DNA of 64,000 nt from Muribaculaceae bacterium Isolate-110 (HZI) (GCA_003762875.1 RIBL01000010.1:1-64000), one strand, 5' to 3'; counted from the first letter of the stretch, positions 17,682 to 25,858 are shown. The notes: a model not told the origin generated them from the sequence alone. Translations and numbers: made by a program.

Positions 17682-17725
17682 TTTCAGTATGCGGGAGTCG
17701 CGGATAAGCCTCCCGCATACTGAAA
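17682..17725 (+). terminator. Strong hairpin between the two SusE/F-like genes
   Basis: Arms TTTCAGTATGCGGGAG (17682-17697) and CTCCCGCATACTGAAA (17710-17725) pair perfectly over 16 bp around a 12-nt loop. Only AAATAAAC follows, without a T-run, so it may stop transcription weakly or protect the 3' end of the upstream message rather than end the operon. Confidence 0.7.
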
Positions 17726-17748
17726 TAAACAATGAATAACACTATTAC

Positions 17749-19188
17749 ATGAAATATTCAGCATTATTCGGATTAGCTGCACTCGCGCTTGGCTTTGTGG
17801 CCTGTGATGAAATCGAGGAATCCACCGGCCTGCCCCAGACTAATCCACAGCTTCCCATACTTACGGTCGACAATGTGCCTCTGACACCCGCGGCTGCCGC
17901 ACAGCAGGGCATCAATCTTATCCAGGCCAATGATAACGGCGGCACAATCAATCTCGCCACTATCGAGACCCCTGCCGACTTTCCCGAAGGCTATCGTGCC
18001 GAGGTGCTTTCTATTGAGCTTGGCAAGGACGCCGCTTTCACCGAGAAGCAGACTATTCAGGCTGTGACCGATGCCGAGGGCAATGTGAATGTCCAGGCCG
18101 ATGACTGGGAGACAGCCCATCAGGCACTCTTCGGCAAGAATCCCGGCGCGACAACTACCTATATACGTATTCCCGCATGGGCCGTGAAGGGTGACCAGAC
18201 CATACGTCTCGGCAACGAGAACGTATATTACTCGACATTCTCCACACAGGTGACACCGTTTGACCTTTTCGACGGATATGTAATAGAGGATGCCTATTAT
18301 CTCGTAGGCTCGTTCTGCGACTGGGATTTCTCCAAGGCTCTCAAGTTCAGCCACAACGAGTATGATCCCTATGACGACCCCACCTTCACGCTCAAGGTGC
18401 CCGCATTCACTCCCGACTGGGAATGGGTGATTATCCCCGAGTCGACTCATTCTGCCGGACATTTTGTCGACGCTCCTCAGTCGAGCTTTGGCGTTGAGTT
18501 CAGCAACAGTCTCAAGGGCGCGCTCGTAATCAATGACACCCAGGACTATGGCACCCCCGGCGTGATTACTGAAAATGTAGGCATGCTCTTCAAGGTCAAT
18601 ATGCTTGACCTCACTTATGAGATTGAAGAACTCCCCTCGGTGCTCTACACCCCCGGCAACTCCAACGGCTGGAACTTTGACAACTCTCAGCAGCTCGTAT
18701 CCTACGAGACCGGCAAGTATCGCGGATTTGTCTACATCAACGGCATCTTCAAGTTTACCGATGCCCCCAACTGGGATGGTACCAACTATGGCAACTCGGG
18801 CACTGACGGTGTGCTGTCGACCGACGGCGGAGCAGGCAACCTCGAGCTTCCCGCTGAGGGCGAAGGTCTCTATTTCGCCGATGTCAACACTAACGACCTC
18901 ACCTATACCCTCACTTATATCTCGGCCGTGAATATCCCTGGCGGATTTAACGGATGGAACATCAACTCCACGATGACCTCTACCGACTATCTCCACTGGA
19001 CAGTCGTAGCCGACCTTCAGGGTGGTGAGTTCAAGTTTGCATTCAACAACTCATGGGATCTCAGCTACGGCGGTGCCGCAGACGACCTCCAGTATAACGG
19101 ACCCAACTGCAAGGCTCCCGAAGGTACATATCTCGTGACCCTCGACCTCACATCCGTGCCCTACACCTACACACTGACAGCTCAGTAA
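17749..19188 (+). CDS. SusE/SusF-like outer-membrane lipoprotein (second paralogue)
   Basis: A 479-residue lipoprotein with the signal peptide ending FVAC (Cys19) followed by DEIEE, the acidic type of surface-export signal. An N-terminal Ig-like domain (about 25-165) is followed by a module starting AYYLVGSFCDWD (about 185-290). Two further modules with PGNSNGW and PGGFNGW follow (about 300-479). The last two are duplicated from, or gene-converted with, the preceding gene. Three binding modules against two makes it the SusF-like member. The operon appears to end here with the hairpin at 19229-19264. Confidence 0.88.
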   Translation: MKYSALFGLAALALGFVACDEIEESTGLPQTNPQLPILTVDNVPLTPAAAAQQGINLIQANDNGGTINLATIETPADFPEGYRAEVLSIELGKDAAFTEKQTIQAVTDAEGNVNVQADDWETAHQALFGKNPGATTTYIRIPAWAVKGDQTIRLGNENVYYSTFSTQVTPFDLFDGYVIEDAYYLVGSFCDWDFSKALKFSHNEYDPYDDPTFTLKVPAFTPDWEWVIIPESTHSAGHFVDAPQSSFGVEFSNSLKGALVINDTQDYGTPGVITENVGMLFKVNMLDLTYEIEELPSVLYTPGNSNGWNFDNSQQLVSYETGKYRGFVYINGIFKFTDAPNWDGTNYGNSGTDGVLSTDGGAGNLELPAEGEGLYFADVNTNDLTYTLTYISAVNIPGGFNGWNINSTMTSTDYLHWTVVADLQGGEFKFAFNNSWDLSYGGAADDLQYNGPNCKAPEGTYLVTLDLTSVPYTYTLTAQ

Positions 19189-19228
19189 TGTAGAATCAAG
19201 TCAGAAAATATAACACCCTCTGATAGCG

Positions 19229-19268
19229 TCGCCCGACCATGCTCCATGTGAGCAGGCCGGGCGATTTT
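19229..19268 (+). terminator. Terminator of the susCDEF-like operon
   Basis: TCGCCCG (19229-19235) pairs with CGGGCGA (19258-19264), with an inner TGCTC/GAGCA stem, followed by TTTT. It lies 40 nt after the last lipoprotein gene. Confidence 0.7.
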
Positions 19269-19299
19269 CAAGTTGTTAGACACACTCTTATTTCAGTGT

Positions 19300-19863
19300 T
19301 TATTTCAGTGCTTTGCCATCGGAGAAAGCATTTCCGACCTTCTCACCGAGGGCGATATAGCCATTATGAACCGGGTCAAAGGTTATGAGCCGCATTTTCT
19401 CGACATCAGGTTGGCCGTCCCCTGCCAGATAATTCTCATCACAGACTATATTGACGATTTGGGCCACGATATAGTAACCCGATTCAGACTCGTAAAGTTT
19501 CTCCTTGATACGGCACTCCATTGTCATAGGGAAGCAGTCAAAAACAGGAGCATTGACATTTTCCCCTTTGACGGATTTCCATCCGGTTTTCTCTATTTTA
19601 TCGTGGTGAGTCTTGCCGCTTACAATGCCTACATAGTCGGAGGCTGTGAGAGTATCAATGGTGGCAAAGGCAACGGTGAAATCTCCGTTGCGGTTAAGAT
19701 TTTCCGTAGTGGCGTGTGCACCCATCGAAATCATGATTTCGTTCATATCCCATTGACCGCCCCAGGCGGCATTCATGGCATTGGGAGTGCCGTCGGCATC
19801 ATAAGTGCCGATGATAAGTACAGGCTGAGGAAGCAGCCATGCCTTTGGTTTGAAATTCTTCAT
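19300..19863 (-). CDS. Flavoredoxin-like flavin reductase domain protein
   Basis: An FMN-binding split-barrel protein of 187 residues. The N-terminal LLPQPVLIIGTYDADGTPNAMNAAWGG segment and HATTENLNRNGDFTVAF are characteristic of the flavin reductase-like/flavoredoxin group, which bind FMN and take part in electron transfer or flavin reduction. No signal peptide, so cytoplasmic. It lies 77 nt downstream of an HxlR-type regulator on the same strand. Such regulators often control redox or quinone-stress genes, so a role in reductive detoxification is plausible but inferred. Confidence 0.88.
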   Translation of the reverse strand: MKNFKPKAWLLPQPVLIIGTYDADGTPNAMNAAWGGQWDMNEIMISMGAHATTENLNRNGDFTVAFATIDTLTASDYVGIVSGKTHHDKIEKTGWKSVKGENVNAPVFDCFPMTMECRIKEKLYESESGYYIVAQIVNIVCDENYLAGDGQPDVEKMRLITFDPVHNGYIALGEKVGNAFSDGKALK

Positions 19864-19940
19864 TATTTCTAATTTTTACTCGTTACATAAGTTTATAACA
19901 ATCATAAGCCATATTTTACCATATCCGATAGGCCTCACGT

Positions 19941-20306
19941 TCACTTGTCACACTTGCGGCCATATTTCCGCTCAAAAATATCAAAGTGTTCCTCGCCCCA
20001 TTTTAGCATAAGGTCAATGATTGGTATCAGTGATAGCCCGAGTCCGGTGATTTTATACTCTGAGCGCGGGGGGAGTTCCGGATAGATTGTCTTTGTTACG
20101 AGGCCATCCTCCACCATCTCTTTGAGTTGAATGTCGAGCACTCGCGGAGCGGCTTCCGGCAGACATTTATGTATCTCGCTTGGTCGCTGCGGCTCACCGT
20201 TTCTCAATTCGTCAAGGATACAAGACTTCCATTTCGACTCGATCAGACTCATTGTAAGCCGTAACGGACAGTCCAGATCCACAGGTATTTTCTTTTCGTA
20301 TGCCAT
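19941..20306 (-). CDS. HxlR-family winged-helix transcriptional regulator
   Basis: 121 residues with the full HxlR pattern: Cys14 in DLDCPLRL near the N-terminus, then the IESKWKSCILDELRNG helix, a recognition helix around PSEIHKCLPEAAPRVLDIQLKEM, and the wing LPPRSEYKITGLG. In characterised relatives the N-terminal Cys senses electrophiles or disulfide stress. It is divergent from the SnoaL-like gene and upstream of the flavoredoxin gene. A 12-bp direct repeat at 20376-20406 in the shared intergenic region is a good operator candidate. Confidence 0.92.
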   Translation of the reverse strand: MAYEKKIPVDLDCPLRLTMSLIESKWKSCILDELRNGEPQRPSEIHKCLPEAAPRVLDIQLKEMVEDGLVTKTIYPELPPRSEYKITGLGLSLIPIIDLMLKWGEEHFDIFERKYGRKCDK

Positions 20307-20335
20307 CGGTTAAGTTTTTATTTTCTTTACGGTTA

Positions 20336-20343
20336 CAAAGTTA
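20336..20343 (-). promoter_or_regulatory. -7 box of the HxlR regulator promoter
   Basis: TAACTTTG on the minus strand, 30 nt upstream of the start codon. No clear -33 TTTG is present 20 bp upstream, consistent with a promoter needing help or being weak. Confidence 0.5.
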
Positions 20344-20375
20344 GTCAATAACTGTTTAATTTACATATACAGAAA

Positions 20376-20406
20376 AATTTTTCGGTATATGAATAATTTT
20401 TCGGTA
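20376..20406. promoter_or_regulatory. Direct-repeat operator candidate for the HxlR regulator
   Basis: AATTTTTCGGTA occurs at 20376-20387 and again at 20395-20406, with a 19-bp period. The second copy abuts the TTG -33 element (20408-20410) of the divergent SnoaL-like gene, so binding would block that promoter. Confidence 0.5.
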
Positions 20407-20407
20407 C

Positions 20408-20438
20408 TTGATTTTGGGATATTACCATAGTAATTTTG
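20408..20438 (+). promoter_or_regulatory. Promoter of the SnoaL-like gene
   Basis: TTG (20408-20410), 20 bp, TAATTTTG (20431-20438), start predicted near 20445, 25 nt before the ATG. Confidence 0.6.
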
Positions 20439-20469
20439 CACTCAGATAATCAAATAAATATATAAAATT

Positions 20470-20853
20470 ATGCGAGACAAAATCAAAGAATACGAAGCAG
20501 TGGCACGTGCCGCCGAGAAGTTTGTAAAGAGTGTAGCCGAGGGCAACAGTGAGTATGCAAAGACTCTGTTTACCGACGATGCCGTCCTGTTCGGCATACT
20601 GAACGGCACCGTTGAGCGCGGCTCCATAGAGCAGTTCTACCACAATGTCGATACCGTTGGAGCAGGAGCAGAGTTCAAAGCCCGAATAGATGTGTTGGCA
20701 GTCGAGGAGACCGTGGCGGTCGTCCGCGTTCTTGAAGAGGGGTGGGGTGGCACCATTGACTTCACCGACTTCCTTCTGTTGCTCAAACTCGATGGCGAAT
20801 GGAAGTGTGTGGCCAAGGCATACAACCAGAACTCGGACACCATCAATAAGTAA
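20470..20853 (+). CDS. SnoaL-like / NTF2-fold protein
   Basis: A 127-residue cytoplasmic protein with the NTF2-like pattern: an N-terminal helix (YEAVARAAEKFVKSVAEGN), the LFTDDAVLFGILNGT turn, and alternating strands ending TDFLLLLKLDGEWKCVAKAYNQ. Members of the fold are small binding proteins or enzymes with very diverse substrates, so no reaction can be assigned. It is monocistronic and divergent from the HxlR regulator. The shared operator candidate suggests it is the main regulated target. Confidence 0.8.
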   Translation: MRDKIKEYEAVARAAEKFVKSVAEGNSEYAKTLFTDDAVLFGILNGTVERGSIEQFYHNVDTVGAGAEFKARIDVLAVEETVAVVRVLEEGWGGTIDFTDFLLLLKLDGEWKCVAKAYNQNSDTINK

Positions 20854-20911
20854 GAGCTACTCACCAGTCACCAATCCACTTTGAAAATCAGCCGATTTGC
20901 CCAAATAAGAA

Positions 20912-20943
20912 AAAAGTGGTAATTTTGTACGTCAAAAGTGGTA
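20912..20943 (+). promoter_or_regulatory. Direct repeat AAAAGTGGTA flanking a -7 box upstream of the DUF3737 gene
   Basis: AAAAGTGGTA lies at 20912-20921 and 20934-20943, a 22-bp period (two helical turns). The first copy runs into the -7-like box TAATTTTG at 20920-20927. A second -7-like box TAATTTTG lies at 20988-20995, 31 nt from the start codon. Activator or repressor binding is inferred. Confidence 0.45.
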
Positions 20944-21026
20944 GGTATATCCGAAAGAATGGTTCAATACATTTCCTGAGAGCTTGTTAATTTTGCATCA
21001 AGTATTAAACCAATCAAAATCAACTT

Positions 21027-21869
21027 ATGGAAATCATCAAGGACAAAGAGTTTGGCGGAGAGCGTCCGCTGTTTGCAAGTCATGATATAGAGCTCGATAA
21101 CGTTACAATCCATGTCGGCGAGTCGGCCCTGAAATGCTGTACAGACGTAGTGGCGCGCAACTGTCGTTTTGAAGGTAAATATCCTTTCTGGCATGTCAGA
21201 GGATTTGTGGTCGAGCATTGCCTCTTCACGCCCGGAGCGCGTGCCGCTCTGTGGTACTCGTCGGGGCTGCGCATGACCGACACACAGGTCGACGCGCCCA
21301 AGATGTTTCGCGAAATGGACGGCATAGAGATGGAGCGTGTAAATATACCCGACGCTCAGGAGACACTCTGGCACTGCCGCAACGTGATGATGCGTGACGT
21401 CGATGTCAGAAATGCCGACTACCTGTTCATGCATTCCGAAAATATCGACATCGACCGCTATCGTCAGGAGGGCAACTATTCATTTCAGTATTGCCGCAAC
21501 GTAGTGATACGCAACGCCGAGATTCACTCCAAGGATGCTTTCTGGAACACCGAGAATGTCACCGTCTATGACTCCACGCTATCGGGCGAATATCTCGGCT
21601 GGCACTCGCGCGGTCTGCGGCTGGTGCGCTGCCGCATAGCCGGCACACAGCCGTTGTGTTACTGTGAGGGTCTGGTGCTTGAGGACTGCACTTTTGACGC
21701 TGACGCCGACCTTGCCTTTGAGGACTCGGACGTGCGCGCCACAATCATGTCGCCTGTCACAAGTATCAAAAATCCACGCACAGGCTCGATCATTCTCCCG
21801 TCGGTAGGCGAGCTAATACTCGACGCCAATATCCTCCCGCCGGCCGATTGTAAAATTGAAACACGATAG
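21027..21869 (+). CDS. DUF3737 family protein, predicted right-handed beta-helix
   Basis: 280 residues made of short repeated strand-turn units: WHVRGFVVEHCLF, WYSSGLRMTDTQV, WHCRNVMMRDVDV, QYCRNVVIRNAEI, WNTENVTVYDSTL, WHSRGLRLVRCRI and YCEGLVLEDCTF. Each coil opens with an aromatic residue and Cys, Ser or Asn and repeats about every 20 residues, as in a parallel beta-helix. The opening IIKDKEFGGERPLFAS is typical of DUF3737. No signal peptide, so probably cytoplasmic. No catalytic residues are evident and its function is unknown. The MalY-like gene starts within a few bases of its stop, so the two are co-translated. Confidence 0.85.
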   Translation: MEIIKDKEFGGERPLFASHDIELDNVTIHVGESALKCCTDVVARNCRFEGKYPFWHVRGFVVEHCLFTPGARAALWYSSGLRMTDTQVDAPKMFREMDGIEMERVNIPDAQETLWHCRNVMMRDVDVRNADYLFMHSENIDIDRYRQEGNYSFQYCRNVVIRNAEIHSKDAFWNTENVTVYDSTLSGEYLGWHSRGLRLVRCRIAGTQPLCYCEGLVLEDCTFDADADLAFEDSDVRATIMSPVTSIKNPRTGSIILPSVGELILDANILPPADCKIETR

Positions 21870-21873
21870 TCAT

Positions 21874-23013
21874 ATGCTTGTATCCCCTGACCGAGCCGGC
21901 TCAGGTTCATATAAATGGGACGAATATCCCGGCACCATACCGCTCTGGGTGGCCGACATGGACTTTGCCACCGCACCGTGTGTCATCAATGCTCTCCGCC
22001 GCAGGGTAGAGCACGGAGTCTTTGGCTACACACTCGTGCGAGACGAGTATTACGAGGCACTGACACGATGGTTTGCCTCACGCCATGGCTATACGTTCAC
22101 CCGCAATGATGTCATCTACACATCGGGTGTTGTGCCCGCTCTCTCGGCCATTATCAAAGCTCTTGTGCGGCCGGGCGACGGAGTCATAGTCATGACTCCG
22201 GTCTACAACTGCTTTTTCTCATCGATACGCAACAACGGATGCCGCATTGTCGAGTGTCCGCTGGTGACTGTGTCTGCTGGCGAGGGAGAGTTTTCCTACC
22301 GCATGGACTTTGACGCATTCGACCGTCTGGCGGCCGACTCAGCCAACACCATGCTGCTCTTGTGCAATCCTCACAATCCCGGTGGCCGCGTATGGACTCC
22401 CGAGGAGCTGCGGAGCGTGCGAGACATCTGCGCGTGTCACGGAGTGCAGGTGGTGAGTGACGAGATACATTGCGAACTGACAATGCCTGGTTATGCCTAC
22501 ACCCCTTACGGCACAGTCGATCCCGAGGCCATAGTGTGCGTGTCGCCCTCAAAGGCTTTCAACACTGCCGGGCTTCAGATAGCCAATATCATAAGTACGT
22601 CGGCCCGAAAGCGCGCGCTAATCGACCGAGCCATCAATATCAACGAGGTGTGTGACGTTAATCCTTTCGGAGTCGAGGCTCTCATAGCCGCTTACAGCGA
22701 CGAAGGAGCCGTGTGGCTTGACGGACTCAAGGAGTGTCTGGCCGACAACTGGGAGTATACGCGTCGGTTTTTCCATAACCGTTTCCCGCAGTGTGCACTC
22801 GCCCGTCTGGAGGCTACTTATCTGCCTTGGGCCGACATTTCATCTCTCGGACTCACAGGGACAGAGTTTGCCCGTATGGCGGAGGAGAAGTGCAGGGTGA
22901 AAATCAATGACGGAGCCATGTATGGCGACGACCGTTATATCCGTCTCAACATAGCCTGTCCGCGCCCGCGACTCGAAGAAGCATTCGGAAGGATTATGAA
23001 ATCAGATTTTTAA
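21874..23013 (+). CDS. MalY/PatB-type PLP-dependent C-S lyase / aminotransferase
   Basis: Fold-type I PLP enzyme, in this subfamily usually a cystathionine beta-lyase that cleaves C-S bonds. The ATG at 21874 gives 379 residues and begins shortly before the family's KWDEYP...PLWVADMDF opening. A TTG at 21856 would overlap the upstream gene and adds nothing conserved. Landmarks are NPHNPGGRVW, the DEIHCEL segment with the PLP-ring Asp, and SPSKAFNTAGLQ with the Schiff-base Lys. It lies between the DUF3737 gene and a MATE exporter, suggesting a small thiol/amino-acid module. The substrate is unknown. Confidence 0.92.
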   Translation: MLVSPDRAGSGSYKWDEYPGTIPLWVADMDFATAPCVINALRRRVEHGVFGYTLVRDEYYEALTRWFASRHGYTFTRNDVIYTSGVVPALSAIIKALVRPGDGVIVMTPVYNCFFSSIRNNGCRIVECPLVTVSAGEGEFSYRMDFDAFDRLAADSANTMLLLCNPHNPGGRVWTPEELRSVRDICACHGVQVVSDEIHCELTMPGYAYTPYGTVDPEAIVCVSPSKAFNTAGLQIANIISTSARKRALIDRAININEVCDVNPFGVEALIAAYSDEGAVWLDGLKECLADNWEYTRRFFHNRFPQCALARLEATYLPWADISSLGLTGTEFARMAEEKCRVKINDGAMYGDDRYIRLNIACPRPRLEEAFGRIMKSDF

Positions 23014-23033
23014 ACAACTGTCAAGTGTCCCTT

Positions 23034-24431
23034 ATGGCCAATTCGCTCATCAACCACTCGACCCATCTCACTTTAGGGCAGCAGCTCAAGCTGACCGCCA
23101 GGCTGTCATGGCCAGCCATGATGGCCCAGTTGTCGAGTATCATGATGCAGTATATCGACGCGGCCATGGTGGGACGCCTCGGTGCCGACGATTCGGCATC
23201 GGTCGGACTCGTCTCCACCTCGCTGTGGCTCTTCTGGGGCATCTGTTCGGCCGTCACTATGGGATTTTCCGTACAGGTAGCCCACAGTATAGGCGCGGGT
23301 GAACACGAGCGTGCGCGACGCATACTCCGTCAGGGCATCACGGAGTGTCTGATATTCAGTGTAGCTGTGGCTGTGACGGGTGCGTGCATCGCCGGACAGT
23401 TGCCTCATTGGCTCGGTGGAGACGCGGCCGTGTGTCCCAAGGCATCGCTCTATTTTCTCGTGTTTGTGCTCGCACTCCCGCTTCTGACGATGAACTATCT
23501 CGGCGGAGGCATGCTGAGATGTGCAGGCAATATGAAAGTGCCGGGCGGACTTAACGTCATGATGTGTGTGCTCGACGTGATATTCAATTTCATGCTCATA
23601 TTTCCCACACGTCCTATCGAGATAGCCGGCATAGGTTTTACGATGCCCGGGGCCGGACTCGGAGTGCTCGGAGCCGCCCTCGGCACAGTGTCGGCCGAAA
23701 TAGTCACGGCCGGAGCCATGATGTGGTATCTCTGCTTTCGTCAGGACGGTCTGGCCATAGGGCGTGAGCACGGCAGCTTCCGACCGGTGCGCGACGTGTT
23801 GCGCAAGGCTCTCAAGGTCTCGGCTCCGATGACACTCGAGCATGCCGTGATATGCGGAGCGCAGATAGCGGTGACGGTGATAGTGGCCCCGCTCGGGGTC
23901 ATGGCCATAGCGGCCAACGCCTTTGCCGTCACAGCCGAGAGCATCTGCTATATGCCCGGCTACGGGATAGGCGACGCGGCCACGACACTTGTAGGGCAGA
24001 GCTACGGCGCGAAACGGCTCGACCTGGCCAGGCGTTTTGGCTATATAACCGTGGTGCTCGGCATGGTGACCATGACAGTTATGGGCATAGTGCTCTATGT
24101 CTTTGCCCCTTGGGTCATGGAGATGATGTCGCCGGTAGGGGAGATTGTCGACCTCGGCGTGCGCTCGCTGCGTATCGAGGCTTTTGCCGAACCGATGTTT
24201 GCCGCCTCGATTGTAGCCTATGGCGTAATGATAGGAGTCGGCGACACCATAATGCCGGCGGCCATGAACTTTGGCAGCATATGGCTGGTGCGTCTGCCGC
24301 TTGCCGCGCTTCTCGCGCCGACAATGGGGCTTGCGGGAGTGTGGACGGCCATGTGTATAGAACTGATGTTCCGCGGGGCCATATTTCTGTGGCGGCTCCT
24401 CTCGGGTGCGTGGCTCAGAAAGGGATTGTGA
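23034..24431 (+). CDS. MATE family efflux transporter
   Basis: Cation-coupled multidrug/toxic compound exporter of the inner membrane with about twelve membrane helices. The start at ATG 23034 is preferred; a GTG at 23025 is also in frame. MATE landmarks are the N-terminal SWPAMMAQLSSIMMQYIDAAMVGRLG, the QVAHSIGAGEHERAR loop, and the half-repeat starting KVSAPMTLEHAVICGAQ with the GQSYGAKRLDLARR loop. 20 nt separate it from the MalY-like gene. The three-gene set with DUF3737 looks like one operon, and export of a product of the PLP enzyme is possible. Confidence 0.92.
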   Translation: MANSLINHSTHLTLGQQLKLTARLSWPAMMAQLSSIMMQYIDAAMVGRLGADDSASVGLVSTSLWLFWGICSAVTMGFSVQVAHSIGAGEHERARRILRQGITECLIFSVAVAVTGACIAGQLPHWLGGDAAVCPKASLYFLVFVLALPLLTMNYLGGGMLRCAGNMKVPGGLNVMMCVLDVIFNFMLIFPTRPIEIAGIGFTMPGAGLGVLGAALGTVSAEIVTAGAMMWYLCFRQDGLAIGREHGSFRPVRDVLRKALKVSAPMTLEHAVICGAQIAVTVIVAPLGVMAIAANAFAVTAESICYMPGYGIGDAATTLVGQSYGAKRLDLARRFGYITVVLGMVTMTVMGIVLYVFAPWVMEMMSPVGEIVDLGVRSLRIEAFAEPMFAASIVAYGVMIGVGDTIMPAAMNFGSIWLVRLPLAALLAPTMGLAGVWTAMCIELMFRGAIFLWRLLSGAWLRKGL

Positions 24432-24469
24432 AGTGACTGCGGCGATGACTCGCGCGGATACAAATCGTG

Positions 24470-24500
24470 TTGTATAATTGCGCGAATTATTATAATTTTG
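24470..24500 (+). promoter_or_regulatory. Promoter of the trkA-trkH operon
   Basis: TTG (24470-24472), 20 bp, TAATTTTG (24493-24500). Start near 24507, about 17 nt before the ATG. This supports the ATG at 24524 over upstream in-frame codons. Confidence 0.65.
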
Positions 24501-24523
24501 CCGGTCACATCAAATCAGATAAA

Positions 24524-25858
24524 ATGAAAATCATCATAGCCGGCGACGGAGAGACCGGCACGCATCTTGCCGAAATGCTCTCGGTCGAGAATCAAAATAT
24601 AGTGCTGATGGGCACCAATGCCGAGCATCTGGCCGAGCTTGATGCCGCTGGCAATTTCATAACATTTGAAGGCTCTCCGCTCTCGGTGGGTAATCTCATG
24701 CAGTGCGGGGCCGACGCCGCCGACCTGTTTGTGGCTGTGACGCCCGACGAGACGGTCAATATCATAGCCTGCGAGATGGCCCGGATGTGTGGCACGCGAC
24801 GGTGCGTGGCAAGGGTAGACAATCCGGAGTTTGACCGAGACGATGTAAAGGCGATGCTCAAGGCCCACGGTGTCGACATGATAGTCTATCCCGAGCGTCT
24901 TGCGGCTGTGGAGATAGCACAGTTTATCGAACACAACTGGGTCAGCGAGTGGTTTCAGCTCCATCGCGGGGCCTTGTATGTGGTGGGTGTGCGCATGCAG
25001 GCGTCGGGCACGCTCTGCGGTAAATATCTGCGCGATGTGCCCAATACGCCACGACTGTTTCACGTCTCGGCAATAAGACGCAAGAACGAAATCATCATTC
25101 CCGGTGGCAATGACTGTCTGCTTGAGGGTGACACCGTATACTTCTCGGTGCTTCCCGATAACGTCGATATGTTGCGTGACCTGTGTGGTCAGAGCGAGAG
25201 CCGCGTGAGACACATCATGGTGTCGGGGGCGGGGCGCGTGACAGAAAATCTTCTCGGACTCATCGGCAACAAATATAAGGTGACGGTGATAGACCCCGAC
25301 CGCGAGCGTTGCATGGCTGTCTCGCGCCGTTTTCCGGGAGTGGTGGCGGTCAACGCTTCGGCCAACGATGTGGCCACGCTCAAGGATGAGGGCATAGACC
25401 GTTGCGACATGTTTCTGGCCCTCACCGGCAGCTCGGAGACTAATATAGTGTCATGCATGGTGGCACGTGAGCACGGAGTGCGTAAGACTCTGGCAAGAAT
25501 CGAGGAGCTTCAGTACATGCCCGAGGCCGAGAGCCTGTCGATTGACAAGATTATCAACAAGAAACTGCTTAATACCGGCAGGATACTCAATGTGCTTCTC
25601 GACTCCAATGTGGCCACGACCCAGTGTATGTCGCTCGACAAGGCCGAGATAACCGAAATGATAGCTCCCGAAGACTCCAGAATAGTGTCAAAGCCTGTGG
25701 CCGAACTGTCGTTGCCGCGCGACATCACCGTCGGCGGTCTCATACGCGACGGCGTAGGGATGCTTGTTGAGGGGCGTTCACGCATACAGCCCGGCGACCA
25801 TGTGGTCATCTTTTGTGTCTCCGGCATGATTTCACGACTCGAACGTCTGTTCAGATAG
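24524..25858 (+). CDS. trkA: Trk system potassium uptake regulatory protein TrkA
   Basis: Cytoplasmic NAD-binding gating subunit of the Trk potassium channel. The ATG at 24524 gives 444 residues starting MKIIIAGDGETGTHLAEML. Two RCK units are present: Rossmann domain 1 with GDGETG (about residues 6-11) followed by a TrkA-C domain, and a second Rossmann domain with VSGAGRVTENLLG (about 228-240) followed by a second TrkA-C domain. The second glycine motif is degenerate. TrkH is encoded 22 nt downstream, giving the complete transporter. Confidence 0.94.
   Translation: MKIIIAGDGETGTHLAEMLSVENQNIVLMGTNAEHLAELDAAGNFITFEGSPLSVGNLMQCGADAADLFVAVTPDETVNIIACEMARMCGTRRCVARVDNPEFDRDDVKAMLKAHGVDMIVYPERLAAVEIAQFIEHNWVSEWFQLHRGALYVVGVRMQASGTLCGKYLRDVPNTPRLFHVSAIRRKNEIIIPGGNDCLLEGDTVYFSVLPDNVDMLRDLCGQSESRVRHIMVSGAGRVTENLLGLIGNKYKVTVIDPDRERCMAVSRRFPGVVAVNASANDVATLKDEGIDRCDMFLALTGSSETNIVSCMVAREHGVRKTLARIEELQYMPEAESLSIDKIINKKLLNTGRILNVLLDSNVATTQCMSLDKAEITEMIAPEDSRIVSKPVAELSLPRDITVGGLIRDGVGMLVEGRSRIQPGDHVVIFCVSGMISRLERLFR

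Noticed and set aside
17773-18996. 407-codon antisense frame inside the second SusE/F-like gene
   Set aside because: Shadow frame. Similarity to the antisense frame at 16559-17470 only reflects the duplicated sense sequence.
24467-24523. Upstream in-frame start for trkA
   Set aside because: It would lie inside the promoter (24470-24500); the ATG at 24524 begins the Rossmann fold directly.
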